From the NCBI GenBank assembly GCA_963773835.1, contig CAVZCQ010000004.1, positions 372,001 to 436,000 of the forward strand: a stretch of DNA of 64,000 nt, in the 5' to 3' direction. The stretch's first letter is position 1. Each line of letters opens with the position of its first letter. Shown here in pieces: positions 39,752 to 50,740 of the stretch. The position numbers were made by a program, and so were the translations under genes. Origin of the DNA: JOPF136 sp963773835. GTDB lineage: Bacteria; Acidobacteriota; Terriglobia; Acidiferrales; UBA7541. Under the pieces are notes generated by a model, which was given only the letters and a program-made list of their open reading frames with translations, did no database searches and had not been told where the DNA came from.

Positions 39752-42190
39752 TTACTCGGGGAGGCCCATTTTGGCGAGGATGGTACGGAAGCGAGGGTCG
39801 GAATGGTAGCGATCGAGTTCGTGGATGATCTTGATGTTTTGGAGTGAGCGGGAGCGCTCGGCAACCGCGGTCTCGAGCCAGTGGAGGGTCTGTTCCTTGT
39901 CGCCCAGGCCCGCATAGCCGTAGGCAATGGATGCTGGATCCACATACAGGCCCCTGGCTTTCTGTTTGAGCATCTCTTCGATTTGCGCGCGGACGGCTGC
40001 GGGCATGCCGCCTTTGGGGAAGGCGCGGATGCCGGCCTCGGCGACAGCGAGCTCTTGAGCGTCGTTGTTCAGGGTCGCTTGTTTGTTCGCTTCTTCGAGC
40101 CAGAGTTCGTAGCGGCCCATCTCGAAGTAGATATTCGATAGATCGCCGTGAGGGCCGGGGAAATTCGCGTCCATATCCAACGTCTTCTGTAATTGTGCCA
40201 CGGCCTGATCGAACATGCGGGCATTGCCGTAGGCCTGGCCGAGATTGTCGTTGTATTTGATGTTGAAGGGTTCCAAGGCGACGGCGCGCTGAAGCTGCGC
40301 GATGGCTTGCTGGTGGCGACCGAGCCAGGAAAGGTAGAGGCCATACCAGTGATGGGCGTTGGAAAGATTGGAATTCAATTCCAGGGTCTTTTGAAACTCG
40401 CGGTCGGCCGCGGACCACTCCCAGTTGTTCCAGTAGAACGAGGCCAGAGCCAGATGGGCTTCGGGCAATTCGGGGGCGAGCGAAAGCGCTTTATCCGCGG
40501 CAGCCTTCATTTTGGGGAGCGCTTCACTCTGGGGTACGGGAGCGTAATCGGGAACCACAGTCCAGTAGTCCGCCAGCCCCACATAGGCCAGGGCATAGCC
40601 GGGATCCTTGGCGATGGCTTGATTGAAAAAGTCGAGGGACTTGCTGAGAGATTCCTGGGTGCGCTTTTCCCAGTAGAAGCGGCCTTTAAGATAGAGCTGG
40701 TAGGCTTCGGGGTCGGAAGTGCCGCCGAGAGCGACCTGTACCGGCTTATTCCCTTCCCTGCTCGACAACTTTTCGCTGATACGCGCGGAAACTTCGTCGG
40801 CGATTTCGCGCTGGACGGCGAGCACGTCGGAGAGCTTGCGGTCGTACTGCTGGCTCCAGAGGTTGCGATTGTTGCGCGCGTCGGTGAGCTCGACGGCGAT
40901 GAGGAGCGAATCGCCGCGGGAGGTGACACGGCCGGTGACCAGTGCGGCGACGTTCAAATCCTTGGCGACGGTTTGCGGGTCGGCGTCTTTTCCCTTGTAG
41001 CGAACCACGGAGCTGCGCGGGCGGACGGCGAGGTCGGGAATCTGCGAGAGGCTGCTGATGAGGTCTTCGGTGAGGCCGTCGGAGAGATATTCGCTGTTGG
41101 GGTCGGCAGTGACGTTTGCGAAGGGGAGGACGGCGATGGAATCGATCTTCGCCGGCCCGCCGCGGTGGGTGATGAACAGGAAAGCGGCCACGGGGAGAAA
41201 CACGCCGAGAACGACCGCAGCGATCTTCACGGTGCGGCGGGACGGGGGTTTCGGGGCGGGGCGTCTGTCGGTGGCGTCGGGGTCGTCCGAGGCGACCCGG
41301 ACGGCGGATTTGCCGGATTCGGTCTCACGCTTCAAGCGCTTGAGGTCGGCGCGCATTTCGGAGGCGTGCTGGTAGCGCACCTCGCGGTCCTTTTCGAGGG
41401 CTTTGCGGATGATGCGTTCGAGGTCGGGAGGCAGATCGAGATTCAGGCGGACGGCGGAGGGCGCGTCTTTGCGCAGGATGGAGTCGAAGATGGCGGCAGA
41501 GGTGTCGCCGCGGAAGGGGAGAACGCCGCTGACCATCTCGTAGAGGACAGTGCCGAAGGAGAAGAGATCGGTGCGCGGGTCGAGTTCCTTGCCGAGGGCT
41601 TGCTCGGGCGACATGTAAGCGACGGTGCCGAGAGCGGCGCCGGGGCTGGTGAGGTGTTCGGCTTCGACGCCGAGAGTGGGGGCGGCGCCGGCGGTGAGGT
41701 CGCCCGCGGGCTTGGAGGGAGCGGTGACTTTGGCGAGGCCGAAGTCGAGAATTTTGGCCTGGCCGCGCGAGGTGACGAAAATATTGGCGGGCTTGATGTC
41801 GCGGTGGACGATTCCTTTGGAGTGCGCGGCGTCGAGTGCGTCGGCGATCTGGATGCCGAGATCGAGGACCTGCTCGAGGTCCATGGGGCGGCCGGCAATG
41901 GTGTGCTTGAGGGTTTTTCCTTCGAGGTATTGAAGGGCGAAGAAGGGCTTGCCGTCGTGCTCGCCGATTTCGTAGACGGTGCAGATGTTGGGGTGGTCGA
42001 GGGCGGAAGCGGCGCGGGCTTCGCGGGTGAAACGTTCGAGGGCCTGGGGGTCGCGCGCAAATTCTTCGGGAAGGAATTTGAGGGCGACGTGGCGGCCGAG
42101 TTTGAGGTCTTCGGCTTCGAAGACGACGCCCATGCCGCCGCCGCCGAGTTTGCGGAGGATGCGGTAGTGGGAGATGGTATCGCCGATCAC
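39752..42190 (-). CDS. receptor-like Ser/Thr protein kinase with TolB-like and TPR domains
   Basis: 812 residues from GTG 42190 (a TTG seven codons earlier is also open). Kinase domain (about 1-270): LGGGGMGVVFEAED, VALKFLPEEF, IVHRDIKPANIF, ILDFGLAK, YMSPEQALG. One membrane helix (about 325-347). Outside: a TolB N-terminal-like domain (SIAVLPFANVTADPNSEYLSDGLTEDL, about 355-490) and about seven TPR units to the C-terminus. This kinase-TolB-TPR build is typical of Acidobacteria and relatives; signals and targets are unknown. It lies directly downstream of a second kinase gene. Confidence 0.9.
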   Translation of the reverse strand: MIGDTISHYRILRKLGGGGMGVVFEAEDLKLGRHVALKFLPEEFARDPQALERFTREARAASALDHPNICTVYEIGEHDGKPFFALQYLEGKTLKHTIAGRPMDLEQVLDLGIQIADALDAAHSKGIVHRDIKPANIFVTSRGQAKILDFGLAKVTAPSKPAGDLTAGAAPTLGVEAEHLTSPGAALGTVAYMSPEQALGKELDPRTDLFSFGTVLYEMVSGVLPFRGDTSAAIFDSILRKDAPSAVRLNLDLPPDLERIIRKALEKDREVRYQHASEMRADLKRLKRETESGKSAVRVASDDPDATDRRPAPKPPSRRTVKIAAVVLGVFLPVAAFLFITHRGGPAKIDSIAVLPFANVTADPNSEYLSDGLTEDLISSLSQIPDLAVRPRSSVVRYKGKDADPQTVAKDLNVAALVTGRVTSRGDSLLIAVELTDARNNRNLWSQQYDRKLSDVLAVQREIADEVSARISEKLSSREGNKPVQVALGGTSDPEAYQLYLKGRFYWEKRTQESLSKSLDFFNQAIAKDPGYALAYVGLADYWTVVPDYAPVPQSEALPKMKAAADKALSLAPELPEAHLALASFYWNNWEWSAADREFQKTLELNSNLSNAHHWYGLYLSWLGRHQQAIAQLQRAVALEPFNIKYNDNLGQAYGNARMFDQAVAQLQKTLDMDANFPGPHGDLSNIYFEMGRYELWLEEANKQATLNNDAQELAVAEAGIRAFPKGGMPAAVRAQIEEMLKQKARGLYVDPASIAYGYAGLGDKEQTLHWLETAVAERSRSLQNIKIIHELDRYHSDPRFRTILAKMGLPE

Positions 42191-42289
42191 GCGGAAACAT
42201 CGTAAGGGCAAAAGGCAAAAATTGAAACCTGCCTGCGGCAGGCAGGCTCGAAAATCGGGTGGAGAGGAGTCACCCGGCAGCGGGCGGCG

Positions 42290-44974
42290 CTACTTGCTGT
42301 TCAGACCTGCGGTGAAGTTTGACACCACCGTAAGGGTTTGACTTACCTGCTGGGGAGCCTTGTCCATGAGGATTCGCTTGCCGTCGGGGGCAACATCGTA
42401 GAAAACGTAGGGAGCGGACCAGCCGGGGACGAGCGTGTGAGGGGCCCCGAATTGGAGAGCGCCGCCTGCGGATTTCACCGGGACAGCTATCAGATTGAAA
42501 ATGGGATCGATGTAGTAGAGCTCTTTACCGTCCGCGCTCCATAGCGGACCTTGTCCACCTTTGGCGGACACTTGCCACTTACCCTGCGCCCCGCCATATC
42601 CCACCACATAGACTTCATTGCCTCCGGATTCGGTGGAGACATAGGCGAGCCAATGACTATCAGGAGAAAGCTGCGGCATGACGCCGCGGTCGAGCACCTT
42701 ATGGGGTGTGCGCTCGCCCTCGAGTGGCAAGGCCCATACGCCGCCCGCGTCGCCAGCGAGATCCGCGTAAAAGATGTATCTGCCGTCCCGCGACCAATTG
42801 GTGGTTATGATCCCCGGTCCGGCAGTGGCTAACTGCTCTTCGGCACCGCTGCCGTCGGCGCGCTTGCGAAGGATAGTGATGTGACTGTCGCGACGGGAGG
42901 TGTAGGCGATCCATTTGCCGTCGGGAGACCAGACCGGGCCGATGTTCATAATAGGGCCAAAGGTAAGGCGGGTGCGCACGCCGCGCGCCAAATCGAGCAC
43001 CCAGAGATCGTTTACGCCTGCATCAATCTGAAGCGCGACGCGGTCCCCCTGCGGGGAAAGGACGGCGAACCGCAGATTTGACATTTTGTCGGCTGCGACG
43101 CCGATTTGCTTTCCGGTGCGGTCGAGCCATAGAAGCTGCAAGTCGCCGCTGCCGCCACTGGCAAAAACCAGCACGCCATCGGCGGATGCCGAAGCGTCCA
43201 TGTGCCAGGTGCTGACGTCGTTCATCACCCCTTTGGCCACGGCGTGCGCCTCGCCGCTGAGCATTCCACTGGCCGGGTCGAAGGGCTGGGCCATCAACTG
43301 GGCGCTGCGTGCGTAGAGTAAAAATCCGTCCGCGTAAATGGCGTTGGACTGAGCATTCAGGAGAGGACGATTGTCCCGGCCATCCACGGAGGCGTAATAA
43401 ATCGAATCGTTTGCGGCTTTCGAGGGATCGTGGTGCATGGCCAGATAGATAAAATGGCGGCCATCGGGGAGGAAAAACGGCCAGCGATGCGAGGTGTGGC
43501 GGGCCGCATCGATGGTGGTGAGGGGAACGGGAGTTCCGCCCGCAGCGCTCACGCGCAGAAGAGGCGAGGTGGGATCCGCGGAGAACACGATCACGCCGTC
43601 AGCTCCCCACGCGCCGCCGCGTCCGAGGGCGGCGTCACAAACTACCTGCGGGGCACCACCACTCAGCTCAATGGTCTTCAATTTGCCGTTTGCAAAAAAA
43701 CCAAGCGAACGGCTGTCTGGCGACCAGAAGGGAAAAATCGCGCCCTCGGTGCCGGCAAGCGAATGGGCATCGGCGGAGTCCATGGGGCGGACCCAGAGCA
43801 GACTATTGCTGTCTGCACCGGAGGCGGTAAAGGCGATGGAGGCGCCATCCGGGGAGAGCACCGGCGGACCGGCGGCATCACCGGTGAGATTCAATGTGGT
43901 CTTTTCGGGCGGATTGATGACGGTGCGGAGGAGGCGAGCGGGATGCGCGGGACGGAGCAGGAACGCACCACCCGCCAAACCCAGGAGAGCAACGACGAGC
44001 AGAGCGGCGACCCAGGCGAGGCGCTCGCGACGGAGCGAGGGCAGCGGCGCGGCCGTCGCTGCGGTGGCCGCTGCGGACGACTTGCCCGAGGCGATCCACT
44101 GTAACTCCAGCTTGATGTCGTTCGCGGTCTGAAAACGCTCGTCGGGGCTTTTCTGCAGGCAGACGGAAACCACATGGTCGAGGGCAGGAGGGGTCTCGGG
44201 CTTGAGGGCGCTGATGGGCTCGGGGTCTTTTTCGAGAATGGAAGATGCCAGCGAGATCTGGCTCTTTCCCTGAAAGGGCCGGCTTCCCGTGGCAATTTCG
44301 TAGAGCACGGCGCCGAACGCGAAGATATCGGAACGTGCATCCGCTTCCCTTCCCTCAATCTGTTCCGGGGACATGTACTGGATGGTGCCAACGACGCTGC
44401 CAACGGCAGTGAGAGGGCTCAACGGGCTGGGTCCGCTGACGGTGGGCGCGGCGGTGAACGAAGGCGCCGCACCTGAGCCGGGGGCCGCGGCCGGAAGGCC
44501 CAGCGGCTTGGCGAGACCAAAATCCATGAGCTTGGCGCCGCCCTTGGTGAGCATGATGTTGCCGGGTTTGAGATCGCGATGAACGATTCCATGGCGGTGG
44601 GCCGCAGCGAGGGCATCGGCGATGGCGATGCCAATCTTGAAGAGTTCCGTGAGCGGCAGGGCGCCTTTGCGGAGCCGATCCGCCAGCGTCTCGCCTTCGA
44701 GAAACTCCATGACGAGAAAATCAATACCGTCCTGCGAGCCGATGTCGTAGAGCTGGCAGATGGAAGGATGGTTGAGCGCGGAGATGGCGCGAGCCTCGCG
44801 CTCGAGGCGCTGCTTCAGCTCGGGCGAAGCAGAAAGATGGCCGGCGAGGATTTTGATTGCGACTTGGCGATGAAGGCGGATGTCAAGGGCGGAATACACC
44901 TCGCCCATTCCGCCCGCGCCGAGGGGCGAACGGATTTCATAGGGGCCTAGCTTTGTGCCGGAGGTCAGGGGCAT
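42290..44974 (-). CDS. receptor-like Ser/Thr protein kinase with beta-propeller sensor
   Basis: 894 residues. Kinase domain (about 12-280): LGAGGMGEVYSALD, VAIKILAGHL, IVHRDLKPGNIM, LMDFGLAK, YMSPEQIEG. A membrane helix (about 318-340, AWVAALLVVALLGLAGGAFLL) leads to a long TolB/PD40-type beta-propeller (GPPVLSPDGASIAF, FPFWSPDSRSLGFFANG, GPVWSPDGKWIAYTSRRD, PQLSPDSHWLAYVS). The extracytoplasmic propeller probably senses a ligand. The stop TAG begins a degenerate GTAGCGCCGCC repeat. Confidence 0.9.
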   Translation of the reverse strand: MPLTSGTKLGPYEIRSPLGAGGMGEVYSALDIRLHRQVAIKILAGHLSASPELKQRLEREARAISALNHPSICQLYDIGSQDGIDFLVMEFLEGETLADRLRKGALPLTELFKIGIAIADALAAAHRHGIVHRDLKPGNIMLTKGGAKLMDFGLAKPLGLPAAAPGSGAAPSFTAAPTVSGPSPLSPLTAVGSVVGTIQYMSPEQIEGREADARSDIFAFGAVLYEIATGSRPFQGKSQISLASSILEKDPEPISALKPETPPALDHVVSVCLQKSPDERFQTANDIKLELQWIASGKSSAAATAATAAPLPSLRRERLAWVAALLVVALLGLAGGAFLLRPAHPARLLRTVINPPEKTTLNLTGDAAGPPVLSPDGASIAFTASGADSNSLLWVRPMDSADAHSLAGTEGAIFPFWSPDSRSLGFFANGKLKTIELSGGAPQVVCDAALGRGGAWGADGVIVFSADPTSPLLRVSAAGGTPVPLTTIDAARHTSHRWPFFLPDGRHFIYLAMHHDPSKAANDSIYYASVDGRDNRPLLNAQSNAIYADGFLLYARSAQLMAQPFDPASGMLSGEAHAVAKGVMNDVSTWHMDASASADGVLVFASGGSGDLQLLWLDRTGKQIGVAADKMSNLRFAVLSPQGDRVALQIDAGVNDLWVLDLARGVRTRLTFGPIMNIGPVWSPDGKWIAYTSRRDSHITILRKRADGSGAEEQLATAGPGIITTNWSRDGRYIFYADLAGDAGGVWALPLEGERTPHKVLDRGVMPQLSPDSHWLAYVSTESGGNEVYVVGYGGAQGKWQVSAKGGQGPLWSADGKELYYIDPIFNLIAVPVKSAGGALQFGAPHTLVPGWSAPYVFYDVAPDGKRILMDKAPQQVSQTLTVVSNFTAGLNSK

Positions 44975-44986
44975 GCGAGCAAGGCA

Positions 44987-45883
44987 TTATACAGCACTGG
45001 TGGACTGATGCAGGCGGGGCCGAGCAGCAAAGAAAACGATCTCGCGTTGGATCAGGCCAAATCGATTCTTCTCTCCGCCATAGTTCTTGGGGTGGTCGCG
45101 CCAGCGGAAAGGCTCAAGCACAAAACCTGCCCGTTGCAGGCGATCGAGGTAATCCAGGGCGTAAATGCGGACGTGGTCGTGCTGGCCGAAAGCCAGATGC
45201 CGGGCGGCCGGCTCGGTGATCGAGAAATCTTCAAACGTCGCGGGAAGAACCGGCGAAACCGGCACCTGGAGGATGGCCCAAGCGCCAGGCTTTAGAACGC
45301 GGAAAAGTTCGGCCATTGCTCTCGCGTCGTCCGGAATATGCTCGAAGACGTGATTGCAGATGATGGCGTCAAAGGACGAATCGCGAAACGGAATACTCGT
45401 CAGGTCCAGACGGAAGTCCACGTTGGGCATCATGAGATCCGCGGAGACATAGCCGAGTCCGGGCCGGGAGCGAAGCCAGGCGCCCAATTCGTCCTCCGGC
45501 GCTACGTGAAGCAGCTTTGTGCCTTTGGGGAGGAGATGCGGCCTGTTCTTGAGAAACAGATAGACGAGGCGTTCGCGATCCCAGGAACGGCAGATGGGGC
45601 AGAACACGCTGGACCGCAACCCGCCGCCGATGACCGAAGTCTCGAACAGGACTGGTGGAGATTCGCCTCCCGGGAGAAATTTCTTGAGATGCGCGCGACA
45701 GATGGGGCACTGATAGCGGAGTCCAAAACAGCGTGCGCGCCGCCACACCGAGCGGCCAAAGCGCTCCAATCCGACCGCGGCCAAGCCACGAGCAAGCACT
45801 GATTTCCATGCGCTCATGAAGCTTTGCCGCGGCGCCGGATGCGACAGTGCGAAATGGCCTGGCCGAACATACGGTGAGGACAT
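44987..45883 (-). CDS. SAM-dependent methyltransferase with N-terminal zinc-ribbon
   Basis: 298 residues from ATG 45883 (ATG 45817 is an alternative). Two CPIC motifs (YQCPICRAHLKKF and VFCPICRSWDRER, about residues 55 and 95) probably bind zinc. The methyltransferase domain follows: LLHVAPEDELGAWL (motif I variant), VSADLMMPNVDFRLDLTSIPF and FDAIICNHVFEHIPDDARAMAELFRVLKPGA, characteristic of class I enzymes. The substrate is unknown; similar proteins occur in glycan clusters. The frame continues far upstream antisense to accA, which is rejected as coding. Confidence 0.8.
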   Translation of the reverse strand: MSSPYVRPGHFALSHPAPRQSFMSAWKSVLARGLAAVGLERFGRSVWRRARCFGLRYQCPICRAHLKKFLPGGESPPVLFETSVIGGGLRSSVFCPICRSWDRERLVYLFLKNRPHLLPKGTKLLHVAPEDELGAWLRSRPGLGYVSADLMMPNVDFRLDLTSIPFRDSSFDAIICNHVFEHIPDDARAMAELFRVLKPGAWAILQVPVSPVLPATFEDFSITEPAARHLAFGQHDHVRIYALDYLDRLQRAGFVLEPFRWRDHPKNYGGEKNRFGLIQREIVFFAARPRLHQSTSAV

Positions 45884-45944
45884 CGTAGGGAGGGAGCGGG
45901 AGTGAGTCAATGCGGGGAAAAAAAGGGGAATTTCTCTCGAAGCC

Positions 45945-45981
45945 GCACAGGCTGATCCCGAAGCATCGGGACTGTGCCACT
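45945..45981 (-). repeat. REP-like double hairpin (GTGGCACAG class)
   Basis: GCACAG (45945-45950) and CTGTGC (45972-45977) enclose CCCGAAGCATCGGG. Minus strand reads CAGTGGCACAG, 6 bases after the accA stop. Confidence 0.8.
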
Positions 45982-45987
45982 GTGGAG

Positions 45988-46941
<954 letters not shown>

Positions 46942-47128
46942 GACGTGGAAAGGAGAGAGGATTTTAGCACGGAGAGCGCCCGCCTCCGCGAGCCCTTCCC
47001 GCAACGGCGGGTAAACTCCGGAACGGAGGACACGGGGAGGGAAAAGACAACGCGGAGGCCCGCCATTCTGCGGCAGGCAGGCGCAGAGGACGCAGAGGAG
47101 CGTAGAGGACGGCGAGGAGCAGAAAAAA
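46942..47128. repeat. low-complexity CACGGAG/GCAGAGG tract between dnaE and accA
   Basis: Units such as GAACGGAGG, ACACGGGG, ACGCGGAGG, CGCAGAGGACGCAGAGGAG and GTAGAGG recur between 46960 and 47115; a GCGGCAGGCAGGC piece is also embedded. It carries no credible ORF. Confidence 0.55.
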
Positions 47129-47152
47129 CGCCGGCTGGAAGCCGGCGCTACC
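47129..47152 (-). repeat. REP-like GTAG hairpin
   Basis: CGCCGGCT (47129-47136), GGA, AGCCGGCG (47140-47147), then CTACC. In gene direction it begins GGTAGCGCC 6 bases after the dnaE stop. Confidence 0.85.
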
Positions 47153-47156
47153 AAGA

Positions 47157-50100
47157 CTAGGCGGCGGAGGCGGAGGTTGTGGCGGCGAGGAATTCTACGG
47201 AGGCGTCGCCGAGGAGGTCGCGGACGCGGGCGAGAAGATCTTCGTCGGGGCGGATGCGGAATTTGGTGAGCTGGGTGCCTACCGTGCCGTCCGCCGTAGC
47301 CACGAAAAAAACCACCTGACAGGGGCCGGGGCGGGAAGAGAATATTTCGCGAAGAACATTCAGAGTCTCGTCGTCCAGGGATTCGGTGTCCACGTGGATG
47401 CGAAGCTGGCCGGCGCCGGGAGCGGCGGGATTGGCGTCGAGCGAGCGCGCTTCGGTGAGGATGACGCGGGTGCCGACATCTTCGACGCTGATCTTACCTT
47501 TGACGACGATGGTGGAACCTTTGCGGAGGGTGCGCTCGAGGCGCTGAAAACTTTCCGGGAAAACGAGGACTTCGGCCATGCCGGTCATGTCCTGAAGGGT
47601 GAGGATGGACCAGCGCTGGCCTTTGCGGGAGCGCATGGCGCGTTCGGCGGCGACAATGCCGGCGACGGAGACGTCTGAGCCGTTGGACTTTTCTTCCAGA
47701 GCACCGAGGGGGCAGACGGCGAGCTCGTCGAGACGCGCGCGGTAACGCTCGAGCGGATGGCCGGAGACGTAGAAGCCGAGCATTTCGTATTCGCGGGCCA
47801 GGCGCTCGTGCTCCGGCCACTCCTCGATGTCGGGAAGAACGCCGGCGGAGCGTTCGTCGCCCGTGGGCGTAGCGCCTGCGCCGAACAGGCCGTGCTGGCC
47901 GACGGAACGTTCGCGAACGATGCGCTGGGCCTGCTCGATGGCGGAATCAATCATGGCCATGAGCTGGGAGCGGCGAGCGCCGAGCGAGTCCATAGCGCCG
48001 GCGCGGATCATGGATTCGAGCATGCGGCGGTTGAGCAGGCGCACGTCAGCCACTTCGCAGAATTGGCCGAGCGAGCGGAACCTGCCGATGGTCTGGCGGG
48101 CTTCGAGGATCGAGCGAACGGCGGTTTCGCCAACGTTGCGGATGGCGCGGAGGCCAAAGCGGATGGCTTCTCCGGCGGGAGTGAAATCCATGTCGCTCGA
48201 ATTGATGTCGGGCGGGAGAACGGTGATGCCTGTGGCGCGGGCTTCGCCGATGTATTTCACCATTTTCTCGGTGTTGCCGGTTTCCGAGGTGAGCAGGGCG
48301 CAGAAGAATTCGACGGGATAGTGGACCTTGAGCCAGGCGGTCTGGTAGGCGAGCAGGGCGTAGGCGCAGGCGTGGGATTTGTTGAAGCCGTAGCCGGCGA
48401 ATTCCTCCATGAGGTCGAAGATGCGTTCGGCCTTGCGCGGGGGAATTTTGCGGCCGGCGCATCCAGTGAGGAATTTTTCGCGCTGGGCGGCCATCTCCTC
48501 TTTTTTCTTTTTGCCCATGGCGCGGCGGAGGAGGTCGGCTTCGCCGAGGGAGTAGCCGGCCAGGCGGGAGGCGATCTGGATGACCTGCTCCTGGTAGAGG
48601 ATCACGCCGAAAGTTTCCTGGAGGATGTCCTGCAGCTCGGGGAGATCGTAGGTGACTTTTTTCTTGCCCTGCTTGCGGGAGATGAAATCGTCGATCATGC
48701 CGCCCTGGATGGGGCCGGGACGGTAGAGGGCGTTGAGGGCGGTGAGGTCTTCGAGGCGGGAGGGCTGGTAGCGGCGGAGGATGTCGCGCATGCCGTGGGA
48801 TTCAAACTGGAAAATGCCGCTCATTTCCGCGCGGGCGAAGAGCGCGAAGGTCTGCGGGTCGTCGAGGGGGAGTTCGGCGAGAGTGAGCTGGACGCCGCGA
48901 TGCAAGGCGATGAGCTTAACGGCATCATCGAGAACGGTGAGGGTGGTGAGGCCGAGGAAATCCATTTTCAGCAGGCCGAGTTTTTCGAGCGCGTTCATGT
49001 CGTACTGCGTGGTGATTTCTTCGCGGTTGGACTTGTAGAGAGGGACGATTTCGACGAGAGGCTGGGGAGAGATGACGACTCCGGCGGCATGGGTGGAGGC
49101 GTGGCGGGCGAAGCCTTCCAGGCGGCGGGCGACGTCCATCAGCTCGGTGTAGCGTTCGTTGGATTCGATGGCGGAGCGGAGCTGGGAGGATTCGGCGAGC
49201 GCCTTGTCGAGCTTGATGTTCAGCTCGGGGGGGATGAGCTTGGCGAGGCGGTCTACTTCGCCGAAGGGGAGATCGAGGGCGCGGCCGGTGTCCTTGATGG
49301 CGGCTTTGGCGGCGAGAGTGCCGAAGGTGATGATCTGGGCGACGTTTTCGCGGCCGTAGGTGCGGGTGACGTAGTCGATCACTTCGCCGCGGCGGCGCAT
49401 GCAGAAATCGATGTCGATGTCCGGCAGAGAAATGCGCTCGGGATTGAGGAAGCGCTCGAAGAGCAGGCCGTACTGGAGCGGGTCCACGTCCGTGATGCCG
49501 AGCGAATAGCTGACCAGGCTGCCGGCGGCGGAGCCGCGGCCGGGGCCGACGGGAACGCCCTGGGCGCGGGCGTAGCGGATGAAATCCCAGACGATGAGGA
49601 AATAGCCGGCGAAACGCATCTTCTTGATGACTTCGATTTCGTAGGCCAGGCGCTGCTCGTATTCCGAGAGCGGATGGAGGAGGCGGCCGGCGGCGGCGAG
49701 GCGGTCGAGAGAAGTGCGGCGGGCGGCAAACCCTTCCGCGACGACGGAGGCGAAATAGCTGTCAGGCGTGTGGCCCTCGGGAACACGGAATTCGGGAAAG
49801 GGGTTCTGGACCGGCTCAATTTTGACGTGGCAGCGCGCGGCAATTTCCGCGGTGCGGGAGAGCGCATCGGGAAGCTCGCGGAAGATGACGGCCATTTCCT
49901 CGGCGGTCTTGAAATAAAACTGGTCGTTGGCGAAACGCATGCGGTGCGGGTCGGAGATGGTCTTGCCGGTCTGGATGCAGAGGAGAACTTCCTGGGCGCG
50001 GGCGTCTTCGCGAGAGATGTAGTGCGCGTCGTTGGTGGCGACCAGGGGAATGCCAGTGTCGCGGGAGAGGCGGAGGAGATTCGAGTTGACCTTGCGCTCG

Positions 50101-50675
50101 ATTTCGAGGCCCTGGTCCTGGATTTCGAGGAAGAAGTTGCCCTTGCCGAAAATGTCGCGAAGGCGATAGGCGGCTTCGCGGGCTTCAGCCACTTTGTCTT
50201 CGGAAAGAGCTTCGGCGACTTCGCCACGGAGGCAGGCGCTGAGGGCGATGAGGCCGGAGGAATGGCGCGAGAGAAGATCGTGGTCCACGCGGGGCTTGTA
50301 ATAGAAGCCGTCGAGAAAGCCGGTGGAGACGAGCTTCATGAGGTTGCGGTAGCCCTCCTGAGTTTCAGCGAGGAGGACGAGATGATTGGCGCGGCCAGCG
50401 CCGGGGGAATCGGGGTCGGCGGACTTGTCGCGGTGGTCGCCGCGGGTGACATACATTTCGCAGCCGATGATGGGCTTGACGCCGCGGGTGACGGCTTCCT
50501 GGTAGAACTTGGCGGCGGCGAAGAGATTGCCGTGGTCGGTGACGGCGACGGCGGGCATTCCGCGGCGGGCGGCTTCAGCGACGAGATCGGGGATGCGGCA
50601 GGCGCCGTCGAGAAGGCTGTAGTCCGTGTGAAGGTGGAGATGAACGAAGGGAGGAGGATTCATGCCAGAGAGCAT
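47157..50675 (-). CDS. dnaE: DNA polymerase III subunit alpha
   Basis: 1172 residues from ATG 50675, which has GGAAG at six bases; ATG 50663 is an alternative. N-terminal PHP domain FVHLHLHTDYSLLDGACRIPDLV with VAVTDHGNLFAA; palm-domain catalytic aspartates in LPDIDIDFCMRRRG (about residue 425); GVILYQEQVIQIASRLAGYSLGEADLLRRAMGKKKKEEM; and a C-terminal OB fold (AGIVAAERAMRSRKGQRWSILTLQDMTG). It is the replicative polymerase of the DnaE1 class. GGS-type exonuclease is absent, as expected. Confidence 0.97.
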   Translation of the reverse strand: MLSGMNPPPFVHLHLHTDYSLLDGACRIPDLVAEAARRGMPAVAVTDHGNLFAAAKFYQEAVTRGVKPIIGCEMYVTRGDHRDKSADPDSPGAGRANHLVLLAETQEGYRNLMKLVSTGFLDGFYYKPRVDHDLLSRHSSGLIALSACLRGEVAEALSEDKVAEAREAAYRLRDIFGKGNFFLEIQDQGLEIERKVNSNLLRLSRDTGIPLVATNDAHYISREDARAQEVLLCIQTGKTISDPHRMRFANDQFYFKTAEEMAVIFRELPDALSRTAEIAARCHVKIEPVQNPFPEFRVPEGHTPDSYFASVVAEGFAARRTSLDRLAAAGRLLHPLSEYEQRLAYEIEVIKKMRFAGYFLIVWDFIRYARAQGVPVGPGRGSAAGSLVSYSLGITDVDPLQYGLLFERFLNPERISLPDIDIDFCMRRRGEVIDYVTRTYGRENVAQIITFGTLAAKAAIKDTGRALDLPFGEVDRLAKLIPPELNIKLDKALAESSQLRSAIESNERYTELMDVARRLEGFARHASTHAAGVVISPQPLVEIVPLYKSNREEITTQYDMNALEKLGLLKMDFLGLTTLTVLDDAVKLIALHRGVQLTLAELPLDDPQTFALFARAEMSGIFQFESHGMRDILRRYQPSRLEDLTALNALYRPGPIQGGMIDDFISRKQGKKKVTYDLPELQDILQETFGVILYQEQVIQIASRLAGYSLGEADLLRRAMGKKKKEEMAAQREKFLTGCAGRKIPPRKAERIFDLMEEFAGYGFNKSHACAYALLAYQTAWLKVHYPVEFFCALLTSETGNTEKMVKYIGEARATGITVLPPDINSSDMDFTPAGEAIRFGLRAIRNVGETAVRSILEARQTIGRFRSLGQFCEVADVRLLNRRMLESMIRAGAMDSLGARRSQLMAMIDSAIEQAQRIVRERSVGQHGLFGAGATPTGDERSAGVLPDIEEWPEHERLAREYEMLGFYVSGHPLERYRARLDELAVCPLGALEEKSNGSDVSVAGIVAAERAMRSRKGQRWSILTLQDMTGMAEVLVFPESFQRLERTLRKGSTIVVKGKISVEDVGTRVILTEARSLDANPAAPGAGQLRIHVDTESLDDETLNVLREIFSSRPGPCQVVFFVATADGTVGTQLTKFRIRPDEDLLARVRDLLGDASVEFLAATTSASAA

Positions 50676-50740
50676 TGTAAGCTTCCGCGAGAGCTTTTTC
50701 ATCCGCACGATGCGGGACGGAAAGCTATGCGCCTTCCGCT